Assembly (NCBI RefSeq): GCF_000816245.1
Contig: NZ_CP007769.1
Location: 1,493,537 to 1,557,536 of the forward strand
DNA from: Campylobacter sp. RM16704
GTDB lineage: Bacteria; Campylobacterota; Campylobacteria; Campylobacterales; Campylobacteraceae
DNA length: 64,000 bases
Direction of reading: 5' to 3'
Part shown: one piece after another, positions 26,943-37,148 of the stretch
Layout of the letters: each line of letters begins with the position of its first letter
How positions within the stretch are numbered: position 1 is the first letter of the stretch
The notes under the pieces: model-generated
What the model saw: only the letters and a program-made list of their open reading frames with translations
Database searches by the model: none
Told to the model about the DNA's origin: nothing
Made by a program: the position numbers and the translations under genes

Positions 26943-27667
26943 ACCAAAGTTGCCATTGCAAATGCTGCAATGATAACAGCATCAATTCTATCTAAAATTC
27001 CCCCATGTCCTGGAATTAAATTACTACTATCTTTGATACCTGCTTGTCTTTTAAAATAACTCTCAAGTAAATCACCTATCACAGCAAAAACAGCTACAAT
27101 CAAAGATATATAAATACTTTTTATCACACCAAATTCAAAAGTCCCTACTATGGTTCCTATAATACCTGCACAAGCCACTCCACCTACAACCCCTTCTAAA
27201 GTTTTATTTGGACTTGTTGGAGAAAAAGCTCGCTCACCAATTAGCTTTCCTATAAAATACGCCCCACTATCACAAGCAACTACAATCACAATAAGCCAAA
27301 ACAATACAAACATACCCTCATAACTCAACACTTGATAAAGCATTAAAACAGGCAAAGTTGGATATATATAAGGCATAAGTTCATTTAAATTTTCACTTTT
27401 TTTATAAACTAAAAATCCCAAAATCAAAATTAAAGCCATAATACCTATAAAAAAAGGTTTGTCTAAAAAAGCTCCTATGATTAAAATACATACTCCGATA
27501 AAAGCATTTGCGTATTTGCTTTTAAACATAGCTTTTGCTTCATTAAAAGCTAAAAACAATAAAATAGCAAAAATAGCAAGATTTATAATAAAATTATTTA
27601 TCAAAGCAATTATAATAATTGCTACTATCATTGCAATAGCACTAATAATTCTTGTTTTTGAAAACAT
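26939..27667 (-). CDS. cdsA: Phosphatidate cytidylyltransferase
   Basis: This integral membrane enzyme makes CDP-diacylglycerol from CTP and phosphatidate. Seven to eight hydrophobic segments are followed by the family signature [13 protein letters not shown] near the C terminus, ending [11 protein letters not shown]. It has 242 residues and sits between a small hypothetical gene and dxr in the operon. Confidence 0.94.
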   Translation of the reverse strand: MFSKTRIISAIAMIVAIIIIALINNFIINLAIFAILLFLAFNEAKAMFKSKYANAFIGVCILIIGAFLDKPFFIGIMALILILGFLVYKKSENLNELMPYIYPTLPVLMLYQVLSYEGMFVLFWLIVIVVACDSGAYFIGKLIGERAFSPTSPNKTLEGVVGGVACAGIIGTIVGTFEFGVIKSIYISLIVAVFAVIGDLLESYFKRQAGIKDSSNLIPGHGGILDRIDAVIIAAFAMATLV

Positions 27668-27677
27668 TTTAATCCTT

Positions 27678-28013
27678 TTATATACTTAAATCCAGCAAGT
27701 GAGAATTTTTTTTAGGAAATTCTTCTTGTGTTTGTTGTTGCTCTTCTTCATCTTCACTAGCTTGTGCTTCTTGATGTTGTTTAGAGTGTTTTTTTTCCTC
27801 TTCTTGTCTTTCTTTTACCTCATCGCTTACTTCATGAGTTTGATTGACTTTTTCAAGTTTTTCAACTGCTTTTTCTTTTGCTTGAAATTCACTCATATTT
27901 ACCAAAGTTGCAAAAGAATCTTTTGCAAGTTCATTACTTACTTGTGCTGAATGTACCGGCGCATTTTGATTGACATAATTTACGCCACCTATGGGACTTA
28001 TAGGCATATTCAC
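27678..28013 (-). CDS. Small Glu/Gln-rich coiled-coil protein (111 aa)
   Basis: The function is unknown. The first 45 residues contain a conserved-looking start (M-N-M-P-I-S-P-I-G-G-V-N-Y-V-N-Q). A strongly charged helical region follows (E-K-A-V-E-K-L-E-K-V, then an E/Q/K-rich run), probably a coiled coil. There is no signal peptide. The start overlaps the NFACT gene stop by four bases. A small coiled-coil gene occupies the same place in C. jejuni. Confidence 0.75.
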   Translation of the reverse strand: MNMPISPIGGVNYVNQNAPVHSAQVSNELAKDSFATLVNMSEFQAKEKAVEKLEKVNQTHEVSDEVKERQEEEKKHSKQHQEAQASEDEEEQQQTQEEFPKKNSHLLDLSI

Positions 28014-29314
28014 TCCTTTAAAATGCTTATAGTCTTGTAATTTGTATAATTTACATAAGCTTTTTCTTTAATTTTTACAAAATTCTTACTTGTATAATCG
28101 ACCAAATAAACCCCTGAGCTTAGCTTAGAAAATTCAACACAAAGTTTTGCAGCAAATTCTAACACCACTTGACTTATTTTTAATTTATTTGAAGTAATAA
28201 TCACATGTGCACTAGGATAATCTTTTACATGCAACCATATATCATCTTTTTTTGCTGTTTTTAACAAATACTCATTAGCTTTTTCATTACGGCCTACACA
28301 GATTTTAAACTCATCAAAGTAAAAACTACTTACCCCTGCGTTTAATTCTTCTTTTTTAGCATTTTTGGTTTTTTTAGGCATTAAAATTTCAAGTTCCCTT
28401 AATGAAGTGCTTTTAAAAATCAAATCTTTCAAATTCATTAAAAAATCAAGTTTTTCATTCAAAACATCCCGTTCTATGTTAATATTCTTTGCTTTTTGTT
28501 TCAATTTTTTAGCCATTTTATAAAATTCATTAGCACTATTTTTAGGAGTATCTTCGAGTTTAAAAACAAGTTCTTTAGTGTCAAAATCTTGCAAAACAAA
28601 CTTCCTTTGATACTCTTTTAATGTACTTAAATTCGCAAACAGCACATCTGCTTTTTGACTTAAATTTTGTGCTTTTTTTAATAAAAAATCCTCTTGCTCT
28701 AAATCCTTTATGCTTTCTTCTAAGTTAGTAATTTTTTTATTTATATTTAAAAGCTTATTTTCTTTGATTTCTTTTAAACGATTTTGTTGTAATTTTTTAG
28801 CAATTTCTTTAAAATAAACACTAAAATCATCAATTTTTATAAATTCTTCCTTAATATCATAAGCTTTTAAAGCTTGTAATTTTTCGCCTATTTTTACAAT
28901 ACGATAGCTTTTATCTATATGGCGTAATGCTTCTATGATAGTATCATTAGTATCTGTGATAATGGCATTAGTATTTTTTCCTGTAAATTCAAAATAAATC
29001 TTAGCCTTATAAGCTTTGTAAGATTTTTCGGATAAAGCTTCAAAAGATAAAATTCTGTTATTTTCTAAAATTTCTATGCTTAAAATTTTTGCATTAGAGA
29101 AATATTTTTTAAGCATAAAATCAAAAGGTGCATTATATGTTTTTGCTCGAATTTTGTCTTGATAAATTCCACTTTTACCACGCGTTAAATCCACTATGAA
29201 GGTATGATGATCTAAACTAAGCTCTAAAACATTATCATCAAGTCTTTTAAGATAGTTTATTCTTTGGAATTGTTTAAAATAATCTTTTATTTGTATTAAA
29301 TCTGTATATTTCAT
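28010..29314 (-). CDS. NFACT-family protein (RqcH/FbpA-like)
   Basis: The 434 residues have an N-terminal NFACT-N-like domain, a central coiled coil (about 190-300) and the C-terminal NFACT-R domain with D-I-W-L-H-V-K-D-Y-P-S-A-H-V-I-I. Members of this family bind stalled 60S/50S-tRNA complexes and add C-terminal tails (RqcH), and some Gram-positive ones were named fibronectin-binding proteins. It is shorter than the Bacillus protein (about 570 residues), so activity cannot be assumed. It is the first gene of the seven-gene operon ending in ctsG. Confidence 0.85.
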   Translation of the reverse strand: MKYTDLIQIKDYFKQFQRINYLKRLDDNVLELSLDHHTFIVDLTRGKSGIYQDKIRAKTYNAPFDFMLKKYFSNAKILSIEILENNRILSFEALSEKSYKAYKAKIYFEFTGKNTNAIITDTNDTIIEALRHIDKSYRIVKIGEKLQALKAYDIKEEFIKIDDFSVYFKEIAKKLQQNRLKEIKENKLLNINKKITNLEESIKDLEQEDFLLKKAQNLSQKADVLFANLSTLKEYQRKFVLQDFDTKELVFKLEDTPKNSANEFYKMAKKLKQKAKNINIERDVLNEKLDFLMNLKDLIFKSTSLRELEILMPKKTKNAKKEELNAGVSSFYFDEFKICVGRNEKANEYLLKTAKKDDIWLHVKDYPSAHVIITSNKLKISQVVLEFAAKLCVEFSKLSSGVYLVDYTSKNFVKIKEKAYVNYTNYKTISILKE

Positions 29315-29355
29315 AAATGTATTATAAAATATTTTGATGAATTTATGAGGTTTTT

Positions 29356-29943
29356 ATGAGTAAAAAAATTCCTTATCCTTGTGTGATTTTATGTGGTGGC
29401 AAATCTTCACGTATGGGAGAAGATAAAAGTTTATTACAAGTTGATGATAAAAATTTAACTTTTTACCAATATGAAAAAATGTCAAAAATATTTACTCAAG
29501 TTTTTATAAGCACAAAAAAAGATAAATTTCATTGTCAAAAATTACCACTTATTTTAGATGAGAATAACACTTCTTATTCTCCACTTATTGCTCTAAATTC
29601 TATATTTAAATCTTTTAAAAATACTTATATATTTATTATTAGCGTAGATACTCCAAACATAAACAAAGAAAGTATTTACAAACTTTTCAATCATCTAAAA
29701 TCACAAAATATACTCTTAGCAAATACAAAAAATCATAAACATTATTTATGTGGTTTTTACCATAGTAAAAATTATGAAAAATCTTTGCAATTTTTACAAG
29801 AAAATAATCATAAACTAGCTCTTTTTTGTGATACAATGAACGCTGAATTTATAAATTTTGAAAATGAAGATGAATTTATAAATTTAAACTATATTGATGA
29901 TTATAAAAAGTGGCTTCATGAAAAAAACCATACTATTTTTTAG
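29356..29943 (+). CDS. mobA: Molybdenum cofactor guanylyltransferase MobA
   Basis: This enzyme links GMP to molybdopterin to form the guanine dinucleotide cofactor of enzymes such as formate dehydrogenase and nitrate reductase. The nucleotide-binding L-C-G-G-K-S-S-R-M-G-x-D-K-S motif lies at residues 12-25, and the S-V-D-T-P metal-binding motif near residue 97. It is 195 residues long. The gene overlaps pldA by 26 bases in another frame. Confidence 0.92.
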   Translation: MSKKIPYPCVILCGGKSSRMGEDKSLLQVDDKNLTFYQYEKMSKIFTQVFISTKKDKFHCQKLPLILDENNTSYSPLIALNSIFKSFKNTYIFIISVDTPNINKESIYKLFNHLKSQNILLANTKNHKHYLCGFYHSKNYEKSLQFLQENNHKLALFCDTMNAEFINFENEDEFINLNYIDDYKKWLHEKNHTIF

Positions 29944-30892
29944 TGCTTTAAGTGTATTAGCAAATGATGATTTGATCAACCAAGCTTTAGAGTATGAAAA
30001 GCAAGGCGAATACAAAAAAGCTATGCAAATTTACAAAAATATAGTCTTAAAAAATACAAAAGAAAATATCTCTTTGCAATATTCTTTAAATACTGAGCAA
30101 AATACCACAAAAACAACTTACAAAATGGAAGATTTTAATCCTAGAAAAGAAGCTTTAGCAAACTATCTTGGCACAGAAAAATCTTACAATCCTTTTGGTA
30201 TTAGCACGCATAATCTTAGCTATTTTATGCCTGTTTCTTATAATTTTAACAAGAGAGATTATAAAAGTACAGAAACTAAATTTCAAGTTAGTCTTAAAAA
30301 AACTCTTTTTGAAAATCTTTTAGGATTAAACGAAAGTTATAATATAGGATACACTCAGGTTTCTTGGTGGCAATTATATAAGCATTCTTCCCCATTTAGA
30401 GAAACTAATTATCAACCTGAATTTTTTATAAATTTTCCAATAAATGGACATGAAATTTTTGAAAATTTAAAAAATGTGCGTGTTGGTTTATTACACGAAT
30501 CAAATGGACAAGATGATCCAAAATCAAGATCTTGGAATAGAATTTACCTAAGTAATGCATGGTTTTTTGGAGATTTTGTTTTTATACCAAGAGCTTGGGT
30601 AAGAATTCCTGAAAAAAGTTCAGAAGATGATAATCCTGATATAGAAAAATACTTAGGAAATTTTGATATTAACCTAGCTTATACTCAAGATAAGTATTTC
30701 ATTAATATTTTATGGCGTAATAATTTAAATTTTTCTTCTAACCGCGGTGCCATAGAAATAAGTGGTGCTTATAAAATATCTAATAATGGTTTATACCTCT
30801 TCACTCAATATTTTAATGGATATGGCGAAAGTCTTATTGAATATAATAAATCTTCAAGCAGACTCTCAAGTGGAATTTTGCTAATGTATTAA
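29918..30892 (+). CDS. pldA: Outer-membrane phospholipase A
   Basis: The start at 29918 gives a proper signal peptide (M-K-K-T-I-L-F-F-S-A, cleavage near V-L-A-N). An earlier in-frame ATG at 29894 would add eight residues before it. The OMPLA catalytic motif H-E-S-N-G is at residues 193-197 (His193, Ser195), and the upstream strand signature Y-T-Q-V-S-W-W-Q followed by S-P-F-R-E-T-N-Y-Q-P-E is intact. The product is a 324-residue, 12-strand beta-barrel acting on phospholipids in the outer leaflet. In C. jejuni PldA contributes to haemolysis and colonisation. Confidence 0.93.
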   Translation: MKKTILFFSALSVLANDDLINQALEYEKQGEYKKAMQIYKNIVLKNTKENISLQYSLNTEQNTTKTTYKMEDFNPRKEALANYLGTEKSYNPFGISTHNLSYFMPVSYNFNKRDYKSTETKFQVSLKKTLFENLLGLNESYNIGYTQVSWWQLYKHSSPFRETNYQPEFFINFPINGHEIFENLKNVRVGLLHESNGQDDPKSRSWNRIYLSNAWFFGDFVFIPRAWVRIPEKSSEDDNPDIEKYLGNFDINLAYTQDKYFINILWRNNLNFSSNRGAIEISGAYKISNNGLYLFTQYFNGYGESLIEYNKSSSRLSSGILLMY

Positions 30893-32241
30893 AGTAAGCA
30901 AAATGCTATAACGCTACCTAAGATAAGTAAGGAACCATTAAAACATAAAAAGGTCGGTATACAAGTATCTTTAATATGATCTCCTTGCTTATCTGCACTA
31001 AGCCCCACACTAACCCCTAAAGTCGTTTCACTAGCAGGTGATCCTGCATCACCTAAAGCACCAGCAACACCTATAATAAAAATAATCGCAGCAGATGAAA
31101 AACCAAGCTCAAGACAAATTGGACAAAACAAAGCGGCGATAATAGGAATAGTCCCAAAAGAACTTCCTATACCTATGGTAATTAAAAGCCCTATGGCTAA
31201 CATGATAAAAATAGCTAAAAAGTGACTTTGCTCCATAAAAGGCACACTTGCTTTTACAAGCTCAGCTATACCCCCACTTTGCTTTAAAACCTCTCCATAC
31301 CCAGAAGCAACAAGCATCACAAAGGCTATATAACCCATGATTTTAAGTCCATCATCAAAAACTAGATTAACTTTGTTATACTCTACTCCACCTAAAATCA
31401 CCATCAAAACAAAACCTAAAAGCCCCGACAAAGGCAAATTATGTGTTAAAATTTGCAAAATCAAAGTTAAAGTTAAGCCAGCTAAAACACCCCATTCTTT
31501 TTTACTCATTTTTAAATTTTCAAAATCCATTTTGGCAATTTGTTCTTCTTGATATTCTCTTGGTTTAGCATAAAATACAAACACAGCCAAAAATAAACCA
31601 ACTAGCATACAAATAGCCGCAAAAGCCATAGTTTGAGAAACTTCTCCTAAACTAATTTGCACTCCATTTGAATTTAAATTATCTACAAGCAGAGTTTGAA
31701 AAATAAGCCCAAAACCTAAAGGCACTACCATATAAGGAGTAGTAAGCCCAAAAGTTAAAGCACAAGCTATAGCTCTACGATCTATTTTTAATTTATTAAA
31801 AAGTTTTAACAAAGGTGGGATTAATAAAGGCACAAAGGCCACATGGATAGGGATTAAATTTTGTGAAAAACAAGCAATAAAAGCCAAAGAAAGTATAAGT
31901 AAATATTTTTTATGCGAAATATAATGCGATACTATTTTAATCAAATATGCCGTTAAATTAGTTCTAGATATAGCAGCAGCCACCGCTCCAAGTAAAATAT
32001 AACTTAGTGCTGTTTGCAAATTTCCTTGCATACCATCGATTAAAACTTTCATAGAATCCATCATAGCCTGTGGAAGCTGTGTAAGAAATTCCATCAAAGT
32101 TAAATGCTCTACATTCATAAATTTTGACCAAATACCAACAAAAAGTCCAGAAAGCAAAACACTAAGTAAAACATTAAACCTAAAAAAACACAAAAGCGTC
32201 ATTAAAACAACGCCTATAAAAACCGGATTAGTTAAAAGCAT
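30889..32241 (-). CDS. Putative Na+/H+ antiporter family membrane protein
   Basis: The 450-residue protein has about 11-12 hydrophobic segments. The first segment and the motifs N-L-I-P-I-H-V-A-F-V-P-L-L-I-P-P-L and G-L-T-T-P-Y-M-V-V-P-L-G-F-G resemble the NhaC-related Na+/H+ antiporter group. The C-terminal G-A-L-G-D-A-G-S-P-A-S-E-T-T-L-G is strongly conserved in that group. The substrate is inferred from the family only; amino acid or dicarboxylate transport cannot be excluded. It converges on pldA with a four-base overlap. Confidence 0.75.
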   Translation of the reverse strand: MLLTNPVFIGVVLMTLLCFFRFNVLLSVLLSGLFVGIWSKFMNVEHLTLMEFLTQLPQAMMDSMKVLIDGMQGNLQTALSYILLGAVAAAISRTNLTAYLIKIVSHYISHKKYLLILSLAFIACFSQNLIPIHVAFVPLLIPPLLKLFNKLKIDRRAIACALTFGLTTPYMVVPLGFGLIFQTLLVDNLNSNGVQISLGEVSQTMAFAAICMLVGLFLAVFVFYAKPREYQEEQIAKMDFENLKMSKKEWGVLAGLTLTLILQILTHNLPLSGLLGFVLMVILGGVEYNKVNLVFDDGLKIMGYIAFVMLVASGYGEVLKQSGGIAELVKASVPFMEQSHFLAIFIMLAIGLLITIGIGSSFGTIPIIAALFCPICLELGFSSAAIIFIIGVAGALGDAGSPASETTLGVSVGLSADKQGDHIKDTCIPTFLCFNGSLLILGSVIAFCLL

Positions 32242-32374
32242 CGCATTCCTTGAATCAAAATAATTTTACATTTTAAGTAATTTTCTTTAAAATACCATTT
32301 AAGTTTCAAAAATTTAAGCAAAAATTGCAAAATAAAAGCATAAAATGATAATTTTTACTTTAAAAAGGATTTAA

Positions 32375-34051
32375 ATGAGAAGTGATGCAATCAAAAAAGG
32401 ACATTTAAAAGCACCAAATCGCTCTTTACTGAGAGCTTGTGGTTTAAATGATGAAGATTTCAATAAACCTTTTATAGGTGTAGCAAATAGCTATATAGAT
32501 ATCATTCCAGGGCATTTTTTCTTAAATGAATATGCGAAAATTATTAAAGATGAAATCCGTAAAAATGGTTGCATTCCTTTTGAATTTAATACTATAGGTG
32601 TAGATGATGGTATAGCTATGGGGCATGATGGTATGCTTTATTCTTTACCAAGCCGCGAAATCATCGCAAACTCTATAGAAACGGTTATGAATGCTCATCA
32701 ACTTGATGCATTAATTTGTATCCCAAATTGTGACAAAATCACTCCAGGTATGCTTATGGGAGCTTTAAGGGTCAATGTACCAACCATTTTTGTTAGTGGT
32801 GGACCTATGAGAGCTGGAGTAAATAAACATGGAGAAAAAATCAGCTTAAGTTCTGTTTTTGAAGCAGTGGGGGCCTATGAGGCTAAAAAAATCAATGAAG
32901 AGGATTTAAAAGATATAGAATGCAAAGCTTGTCCTAGCGGGGGATCATGCTCAGGTATGTTTACTGCAAATTCTATGAATACTTTATGCGAAGCTATGGG
33001 TATAGCACTTGAAGGAAATGGAACTATTTTGGCTCTTAGCAAAGAAAGAGAAGAACTTTTAAGAAAAGCTGCACGTAGAATTTGTGAAATTGCTCTAGAT
33101 GAGCATTTTAAAATTCGCAATATCATTACTAAAAAGTCTATTAACAATGCTTTAGTTGTAGATATGGCTATGGGTGGAAGCTCAAATACTATCTTACATA
33201 TGCTTGCTATTGCTTATGAAGCAGGTGTAAATTTAGATATAAAAGAACTCAACCATATCAGTGCTAATGTAGCCCATATAGCTAAAATTGCTCCATCTTT
33301 AAACACAATATATATGGAAGATATACACAAAGCAGGCGGGGTAAGTGCAGTAATGGCAGAAATTGCTAAAAAACCTGGCCATATTTTAGAACTTGACACT
33401 CTAGATATTAATGGAAAAACTTTAAAAGAACGCATTGAAAATGCTAACATTAAAGATGAAAACATTATAAGAAAAATAGACAATGCCTATTCAAATGTAG
33501 GTGGGCTTGCTATACTTTTTGGAAATTTAGCAAAGCAAGGCTGTGTGATAAAAACTGCAGGTATTATGGGTGAGCGTAAATTCAAAGGCAAAGCGGTTTG
33601 TTTTAACTCTCAAGAAGAAGCTATAAAAGGTATTATAAAAGGAAAAGTTAAAGAAGGAAATGTATGTGTGATTCGCTATGAAGGACCAAAAGGTGGACCT
33701 GGTATGCAAGAAATGCTTAGTCCAACTTCTCTTTTAACAGGTATGGGGCTTGGTGCTAAAGTAGCACTTATAACAGATGGTCGCTTTAGCGGAGCTACAA
33801 GAGGACTTAGCATAGGTCATATTTCTCCCGAAGCTGCAGAAGGTGGGCTTATAGCACTTTTAGAAGATGGCGATGAAATAGAAATTGATGTAGATACTTA
33901 TAGTATTAATGCAAATTTAACTCAAGATGAAATCACCAAACGCAAAGCACAATTTAAAATACCAGATAAACAAGTAAATTCAAGATGGCTTAAAATGTAC
34001 CAAAAACTTGTAAGTAATGCCAGTAAAGGCGGGGTTTTAGATATAGAATAA
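32375..34051 (+). CDS. ilvD: Dihydroxy-acid dehydratase
   Basis: This iron-sulfur enzyme is common to isoleucine, valine and leucine synthesis. The IlvD/Edd signatures C-D-K-I-T-P-G (Cys119) and [16 protein letters not shown] (Cys186, Cys192) are intact. The C-terminal [14 protein letters not shown] and P-E-A-A-E-G-G segments are also present. It has 558 residues, the normal length, with an AAAGGA ribosome-binding site. It is monocistronic and ends in a hairpin. Confidence 0.97.
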   Translation: MRSDAIKKGHLKAPNRSLLRACGLNDEDFNKPFIGVANSYIDIIPGHFFLNEYAKIIKDEIRKNGCIPFEFNTIGVDDGIAMGHDGMLYSLPSREIIANSIETVMNAHQLDALICIPNCDKITPGMLMGALRVNVPTIFVSGGPMRAGVNKHGEKISLSSVFEAVGAYEAKKINEEDLKDIECKACPSGGSCSGMFTANSMNTLCEAMGIALEGNGTILALSKEREELLRKAARRICEIALDEHFKIRNIITKKSINNALVVDMAMGGSSNTILHMLAIAYEAGVNLDIKELNHISANVAHIAKIAPSLNTIYMEDIHKAGGVSAVMAEIAKKPGHILELDTLDINGKTLKERIENANIKDENIIRKIDNAYSNVGGLAILFGNLAKQGCVIKTAGIMGERKFKGKAVCFNSQEEAIKGIIKGKVKEGNVCVIRYEGPKGGPGMQEMLSPTSLLTGMGLGAKVALITDGRFSGATRGLSIGHISPEAAEGGLIALLEDGDEIEIDVDTYSINANLTQDEITKRKAQFKIPDKQVNSRWLKMYQKLVSNASKGGVLDIE

Positions 34052-34052
34052 T

Positions 34053-34081
34053 TTTCTTAATTTCTTAAAGAAATTAAGAAA
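34053..34081 (+). terminator. Terminator after ilvD
   Basis: TTTCTTAATTTCTT (34053-34066) and AAGAAATTAAGAAA (34068-34081) are perfect complements, with T-rich sequence following. Confidence 0.7.
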
Positions 34082-34126
34082 TATCTTTTTAAATGTGAAA
34101 ACAAAAATATGAAAATTATGTTAAAG

Positions 34127-34214
34127 TGGCCGGGAGAAAGGGATTCGAACCCCTGGAGGTGTGACCCTCAACGGTTTTCAAGACCGCCGCTTTCGACCAC
34201 TCAGCCATCTCCCG
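34127..34214 (-). tRNA. tRNA-Ser (TGA)
   Basis: Read on the minus strand the acceptor arms are CGGGAGA and TCTCCCG with discriminator G and an encoded CCA. The anticodon loop CTTGAAA gives TGA, and the long variable arm is typical of serine tRNA. Length is 88 bases. Confidence 0.95.
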
Positions 34215-34246
34215 AAAAATAATGTAAATATCAAATAATATCGCAT

Positions 34247-34320
34247 TGGAGGCGACATCCGGATTCGAACCGGAGATCAAGGCTTTGCAGGCCCATGCCT
34301 TACCGCTTGGCTATGTCGCC
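34247..34320 (-). tRNA. tRNA-Cys (GCA)
   Basis: Acceptor arms are GGCGACA and TGTCGCC with encoded TCCA, the anticodon loop CTGCAAA gives GCA, and the T loop is GTTCGAATC. Length is 74 bases. Confidence 0.95.
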
Positions 34321-34335
34321 TTGAGTTACCAAAAG

Positions 34336-34424
34336 TGGTGCCCGAGGCCGGACTTGAACCGGCACGGAAGAAAAATTCCGAGGGATTTTAAGTCCCTTGT
34401 GTCTACCAATTCCACCACCCGGGC
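34336..34424 (-). tRNA. tRNA-Leu (TAA)
   Basis: Acceptor arms are GCCCGGG and CTCGGGC with encoded ACCA. The anticodon loop CTTAAAA gives TAA, and there is a long variable arm. Length is 89 bases. Confidence 0.95.
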
Positions 34425-34433
34425 GGGTGATAA

Positions 34434-34508
34434 TGGAGCGGGAAACGAGATTCGAACTCGCGACCCCAACCTTGGCAAGGTTGTGCTCTACCCCTGAGCT
34501 ATTCCCGC
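34434..34508 (-). tRNA. tRNA-Gly (GCC)
   Basis: Acceptor arms are GCGGGAA and TTCCCGC with encoded TCCA. The anticodon loop TTGCCAA gives GCC. Length is 75 bases. It is the first gene of the four-tRNA transcription unit Gly-Leu-Cys-Ser. Confidence 0.95.
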
Positions 34509-34532
34509 TTATTTAAAATACAATGAGTTGAA

Positions 34533-34538
34533 ATTATA
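34533..34538 (-). promoter_or_regulatory. -10 box for the tRNA cluster
   Basis: On the minus strand this reads TATAAT, 24 bases before the 5' end of tRNA-Gly. A clear -35 box is not obvious, as is usual in Campylobacter. Confidence 0.55.
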
Positions 34539-34651
34539 CATTTTGAAACTTAAATTTATATAAAAATACTTTCTAAAGGTTGTATTTTTATGTTTTTTTA
34601 ACTTTATAGTACTATAATAGTCAGTTTAAATCTTAAATAAAGGAAGTTATA

Positions 34652-36634
34652 ATGTTAAAATTCAATAGTCTTTCTGCTAGACTGACAATGATAGTCTGTT
34701 TTCTAATAGCTATTATATTGATAGTTGTTAATATAATTAATTATTACGAATCAAAAACTAACACAGCTCATTATTTAGAAGAAATACAAAAAAAGACTAT
34801 GTTTGATGTAAATGAAGCATATAGTATTTATTCTCTTTCTAAAAGAAATAGCGTTGCTTCTGTTGCATCACTCGTATCAAAAAATCCAAATTTAAGCACT
34901 AATGAAATATTTGATTTACTAGAAGTTACAAAAATTTCATCTGGTTTTGATGTGGTTTATATTGGGTTTGAAAAAGATGGCAATTTATATCAGTCAAACA
35001 AAATTGTTAGAAGTCCTGAAAAAACAGGATTTGATGCAAGAACTAGACCATGGTATCAAGAAGCTAAAAAAACTGGAAAATTAACAGTAAGCGATCCTTA
35101 TAAAAGCATAGAAGATGATTCAATAACTATTTCATATACAACTCCAGTTTATCATAATGGTAAATTTATAGCTGTTGTTGGTGGTGATTATAATCTACAT
35201 ACATTTTCTAAAGATGTTTTAGCTATAGGTCACTCTAATAGCTCTTATGCTGCAGTGTATGATAGGGAAGGTGCAATAGTATTCCACGAAGAAAAAGATA
35301 GAATGCTTGCTAAAAATGACTTAAGTATTAATATAGCTAATGCAATAAAAGCAAATCCTGATTTAATCGATCCTACTAAAGAAGAAACTTTATTTTACGC
35401 AAAAGATGGTCAAGGTAAAACTCAAGTGGTAACTTGTACTCAAAGTTTAAATCCTAAATACATAGTATGTTCTATCACAGAAGAATCTGTATATACTGAT
35501 GCAGTAAATAAAGTATTATTTCAACAAATCATCATTGCCATTATCGCTATTATTATAGCTTTAATACTAGTAAGATTTGCTATTATTAAAAATTTAAAAC
35601 CAATAGCAATTATTACTACCGGTCTTAACTCTTTCTTTGATTTTATCAATCATAAAACCAAAGATTCAGCTATGATTAATGTAAATACCAATGATGAACT
35701 TGGTGCTATGGCTAAAGCCATCAATGAAAACATCACTAAAACTAAAAATGCATTAGAACAAGATTCTAAAGCAGTAGAACAATCAGTAGAAACTGCTAAA
35801 GAAATAGAAAGTGGTAATTTCACAGCAAGAATTACAGCAGTTCCAGCTAATCCTCAATTAATAGAATTAAAAAATGTTTTAAATGAAATGCTTAATGTAT
35901 TAGAAGCAAAAGTTGGTTCTAATATGAATGAAATTAATAGAGTATTTGATAGCTATAAAGCATTAGACTTTACCACTGAAGTTAAAAATGCTAAAGGTGG
36001 TGTTGAAGTAACAACTAATACCCTAGGTAAAGAAATCATTGATATGTTAAAACAATCATCTGAATTTGCTTCTTTATTAGCTGATGAGAGTGGTAAATTA
36101 CAAAATGCTGTTAAGAACTTAACTGATTCTTCATCTAGCCAAGCTTCTTCTTTAGAAGAAACAGCTGCTGCTTTAGAAGAGATTACTTCTTCTATGCAAA
36201 ATGTATCTCATAAAACTAGTGAAGTTATAGCTCAAAGTGAAGAGATTAAAAATGTTACTTCTATCATAGGAGATATTGCTGATCAAATCAATCTACTTGC
36301 ATTAAATGCTGCTATTGAAGCTGCACGTGCAGGTGAGCACGGACGTGGCTTTGCTGTTGTTGCTGATGAAGTAAGAAATCTAGCTGAAAGAACTCAAAAA
36401 TCTTTAGGTGAAATAGAAGCTAATACTAATATCTTAGTTCAATCTATTAATGAAATGGGTGAAAGTATTAAAGAACAAACTACAGGTATTACTCAAATAA
36501 ATGATGCTGTAGCTCAAATTGATCATGTAACCCAAGAGAACTTAAAAATAGCAAAAGATAGTGCTGCAATATCTGAGAATGTAAATCAAATTGCTAATGA
36601 TATCTTAGAAGATGCTAGGAAGAAGAAGTTTTAA
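34652..36634 (+). CDS. Methyl-accepting chemotaxis protein (dCache-type, Tlp family)
   Basis: This is a 660-residue transmembrane chemoreceptor. Residues 8-30 form the first membrane helix. About 35-285 is a periplasmic double-Cache-like sensor with [10 protein letters not shown] (RPWY at 132-135) and a Gly-Gly-Asp near residue 178, partly matching the amino-acid-binding Cache pattern. A second membrane helix at about 290-310 is followed by HAMP-like linkers and the signalling hairpin tip with [20 protein letters not shown]. Attractants cannot be read from the sequence. The C-terminal half is very likely shared with paralogs elsewhere in the genome. It is monocistronic. Confidence 0.93.
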   Translation: MLKFNSLSARLTMIVCFLIAIILIVVNIINYYESKTNTAHYLEEIQKKTMFDVNEAYSIYSLSKRNSVASVASLVSKNPNLSTNEIFDLLEVTKISSGFDVVYIGFEKDGNLYQSNKIVRSPEKTGFDARTRPWYQEAKKTGKLTVSDPYKSIEDDSITISYTTPVYHNGKFIAVVGGDYNLHTFSKDVLAIGHSNSSYAAVYDREGAIVFHEEKDRMLAKNDLSINIANAIKANPDLIDPTKEETLFYAKDGQGKTQVVTCTQSLNPKYIVCSITEESVYTDAVNKVLFQQIIIAIIAIIIALILVRFAIIKNLKPIAIITTGLNSFFDFINHKTKDSAMINVNTNDELGAMAKAINENITKTKNALEQDSKAVEQSVETAKEIESGNFTARITAVPANPQLIELKNVLNEMLNVLEAKVGSNMNEINRVFDSYKALDFTTEVKNAKGGVEVTTNTLGKEIIDMLKQSSEFASLLADESGKLQNAVKNLTDSSSSQASSLEETAAALEEITSSMQNVSHKTSEVIAQSEEIKNVTSIIGDIADQINLLALNAAIEAARAGEHGRGFAVVADEVRNLAERTQKSLGEIEANTNILVQSINEMGESIKEQTTGITQINDAVAQIDHVTQENLKIAKDSAAISENVNQIANDILEDARKKKF

Positions 36635-36640
36635 TAAACA

Positions 36641-36665
36641 ATTAGCAAGCTTTAAGCTTGCTAAT
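36641..36665. terminator. Bidirectional terminator after the chemoreceptor gene
   Basis: ATTAGCAAGCTT (36641-36652) pairs with AAGCTTGCTAAT (36654-36665), followed by TTTT. It also ends the convergent PepSY-like gene. Confidence 0.8.
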
Positions 36666-36666
36666 T

Positions 36667-37086
36667 TTAATCATCAAATTTTTGACCTAGAATATTACCT
36701 TTAAAATCTGTATAAATTTCCATCATATTACTTGTTCTAAACTTGTAACCATTGATTTTTTTATCTACTTCTACAATAGCTGTATTTGGTTGTGCTGTTT
36801 GTACTTTAGCAATAACTTCTTTTGAGATAAATCCTGTTGGAATTGCCTTATATTTTCCATCAACTTCTTTCCAATCTCCATTAATGATAAAATCAATTTC
36901 AGTTCCATCAGCTAAATTTACTTCATAAGAATCTACATCTTGCTTTACATAACCTATATTTATTCCTTTAAAATGAGTATTTAAAAACTCTTGAGCCTTT
37001 TGAGGTAGAGCATTTGGACTAACAATCATATCCGCAAACATAGAACTAGCACAAACTAAACTTGCCAACATTAATTTCATTTTCAT
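36667..37086 (-). CDS. Exported PepSY-like (BLIP-fold) protein (139 aa)
   Basis: A signal peptide (M-K-M-K-L-M-L-A-S-L-V-C-A-S-S-M-F-A) is followed by two similar halves. Each has a helix with L-P-x-x-A-Q-x-F-(L/I) or I-x-K-V-type residues and beta strands such as D-S-Y-E-V-N-L-A-D-G-T-E-I-D-F. This is the pattern of the putative beta-lactamase-inhibitor-like PepSY family. It is periplasmic, possibly an inhibitor or sensor of envelope enzymes, but the target is unknown. It has its own upstream gap and a TCTCC-type (GGAGA) ribosome-binding site. Confidence 0.7.
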   Translation of the reverse strand: MKMKLMLASLVCASSMFADMIVSPNALPQKAQEFLNTHFKGINIGYVKQDVDSYEVNLADGTEIDFIINGDWKEVDGKYKAIPTGFISKEVIAKVQTAQPNTAIVEVDKKINGYKFRTSNMMEIYTDFKGNILGQKFDD

Positions 37087-37148
37087 TTTTTCTCCTTTAG
37101 ATAAAAGTTAAAAGAATGATATTGAATGCTTGTGAAATTTATGTGAAT

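Noticed and set aside
34246..34497. 83-codon frame on the plus strand
   Set aside because: It runs antisense through three tRNA genes.
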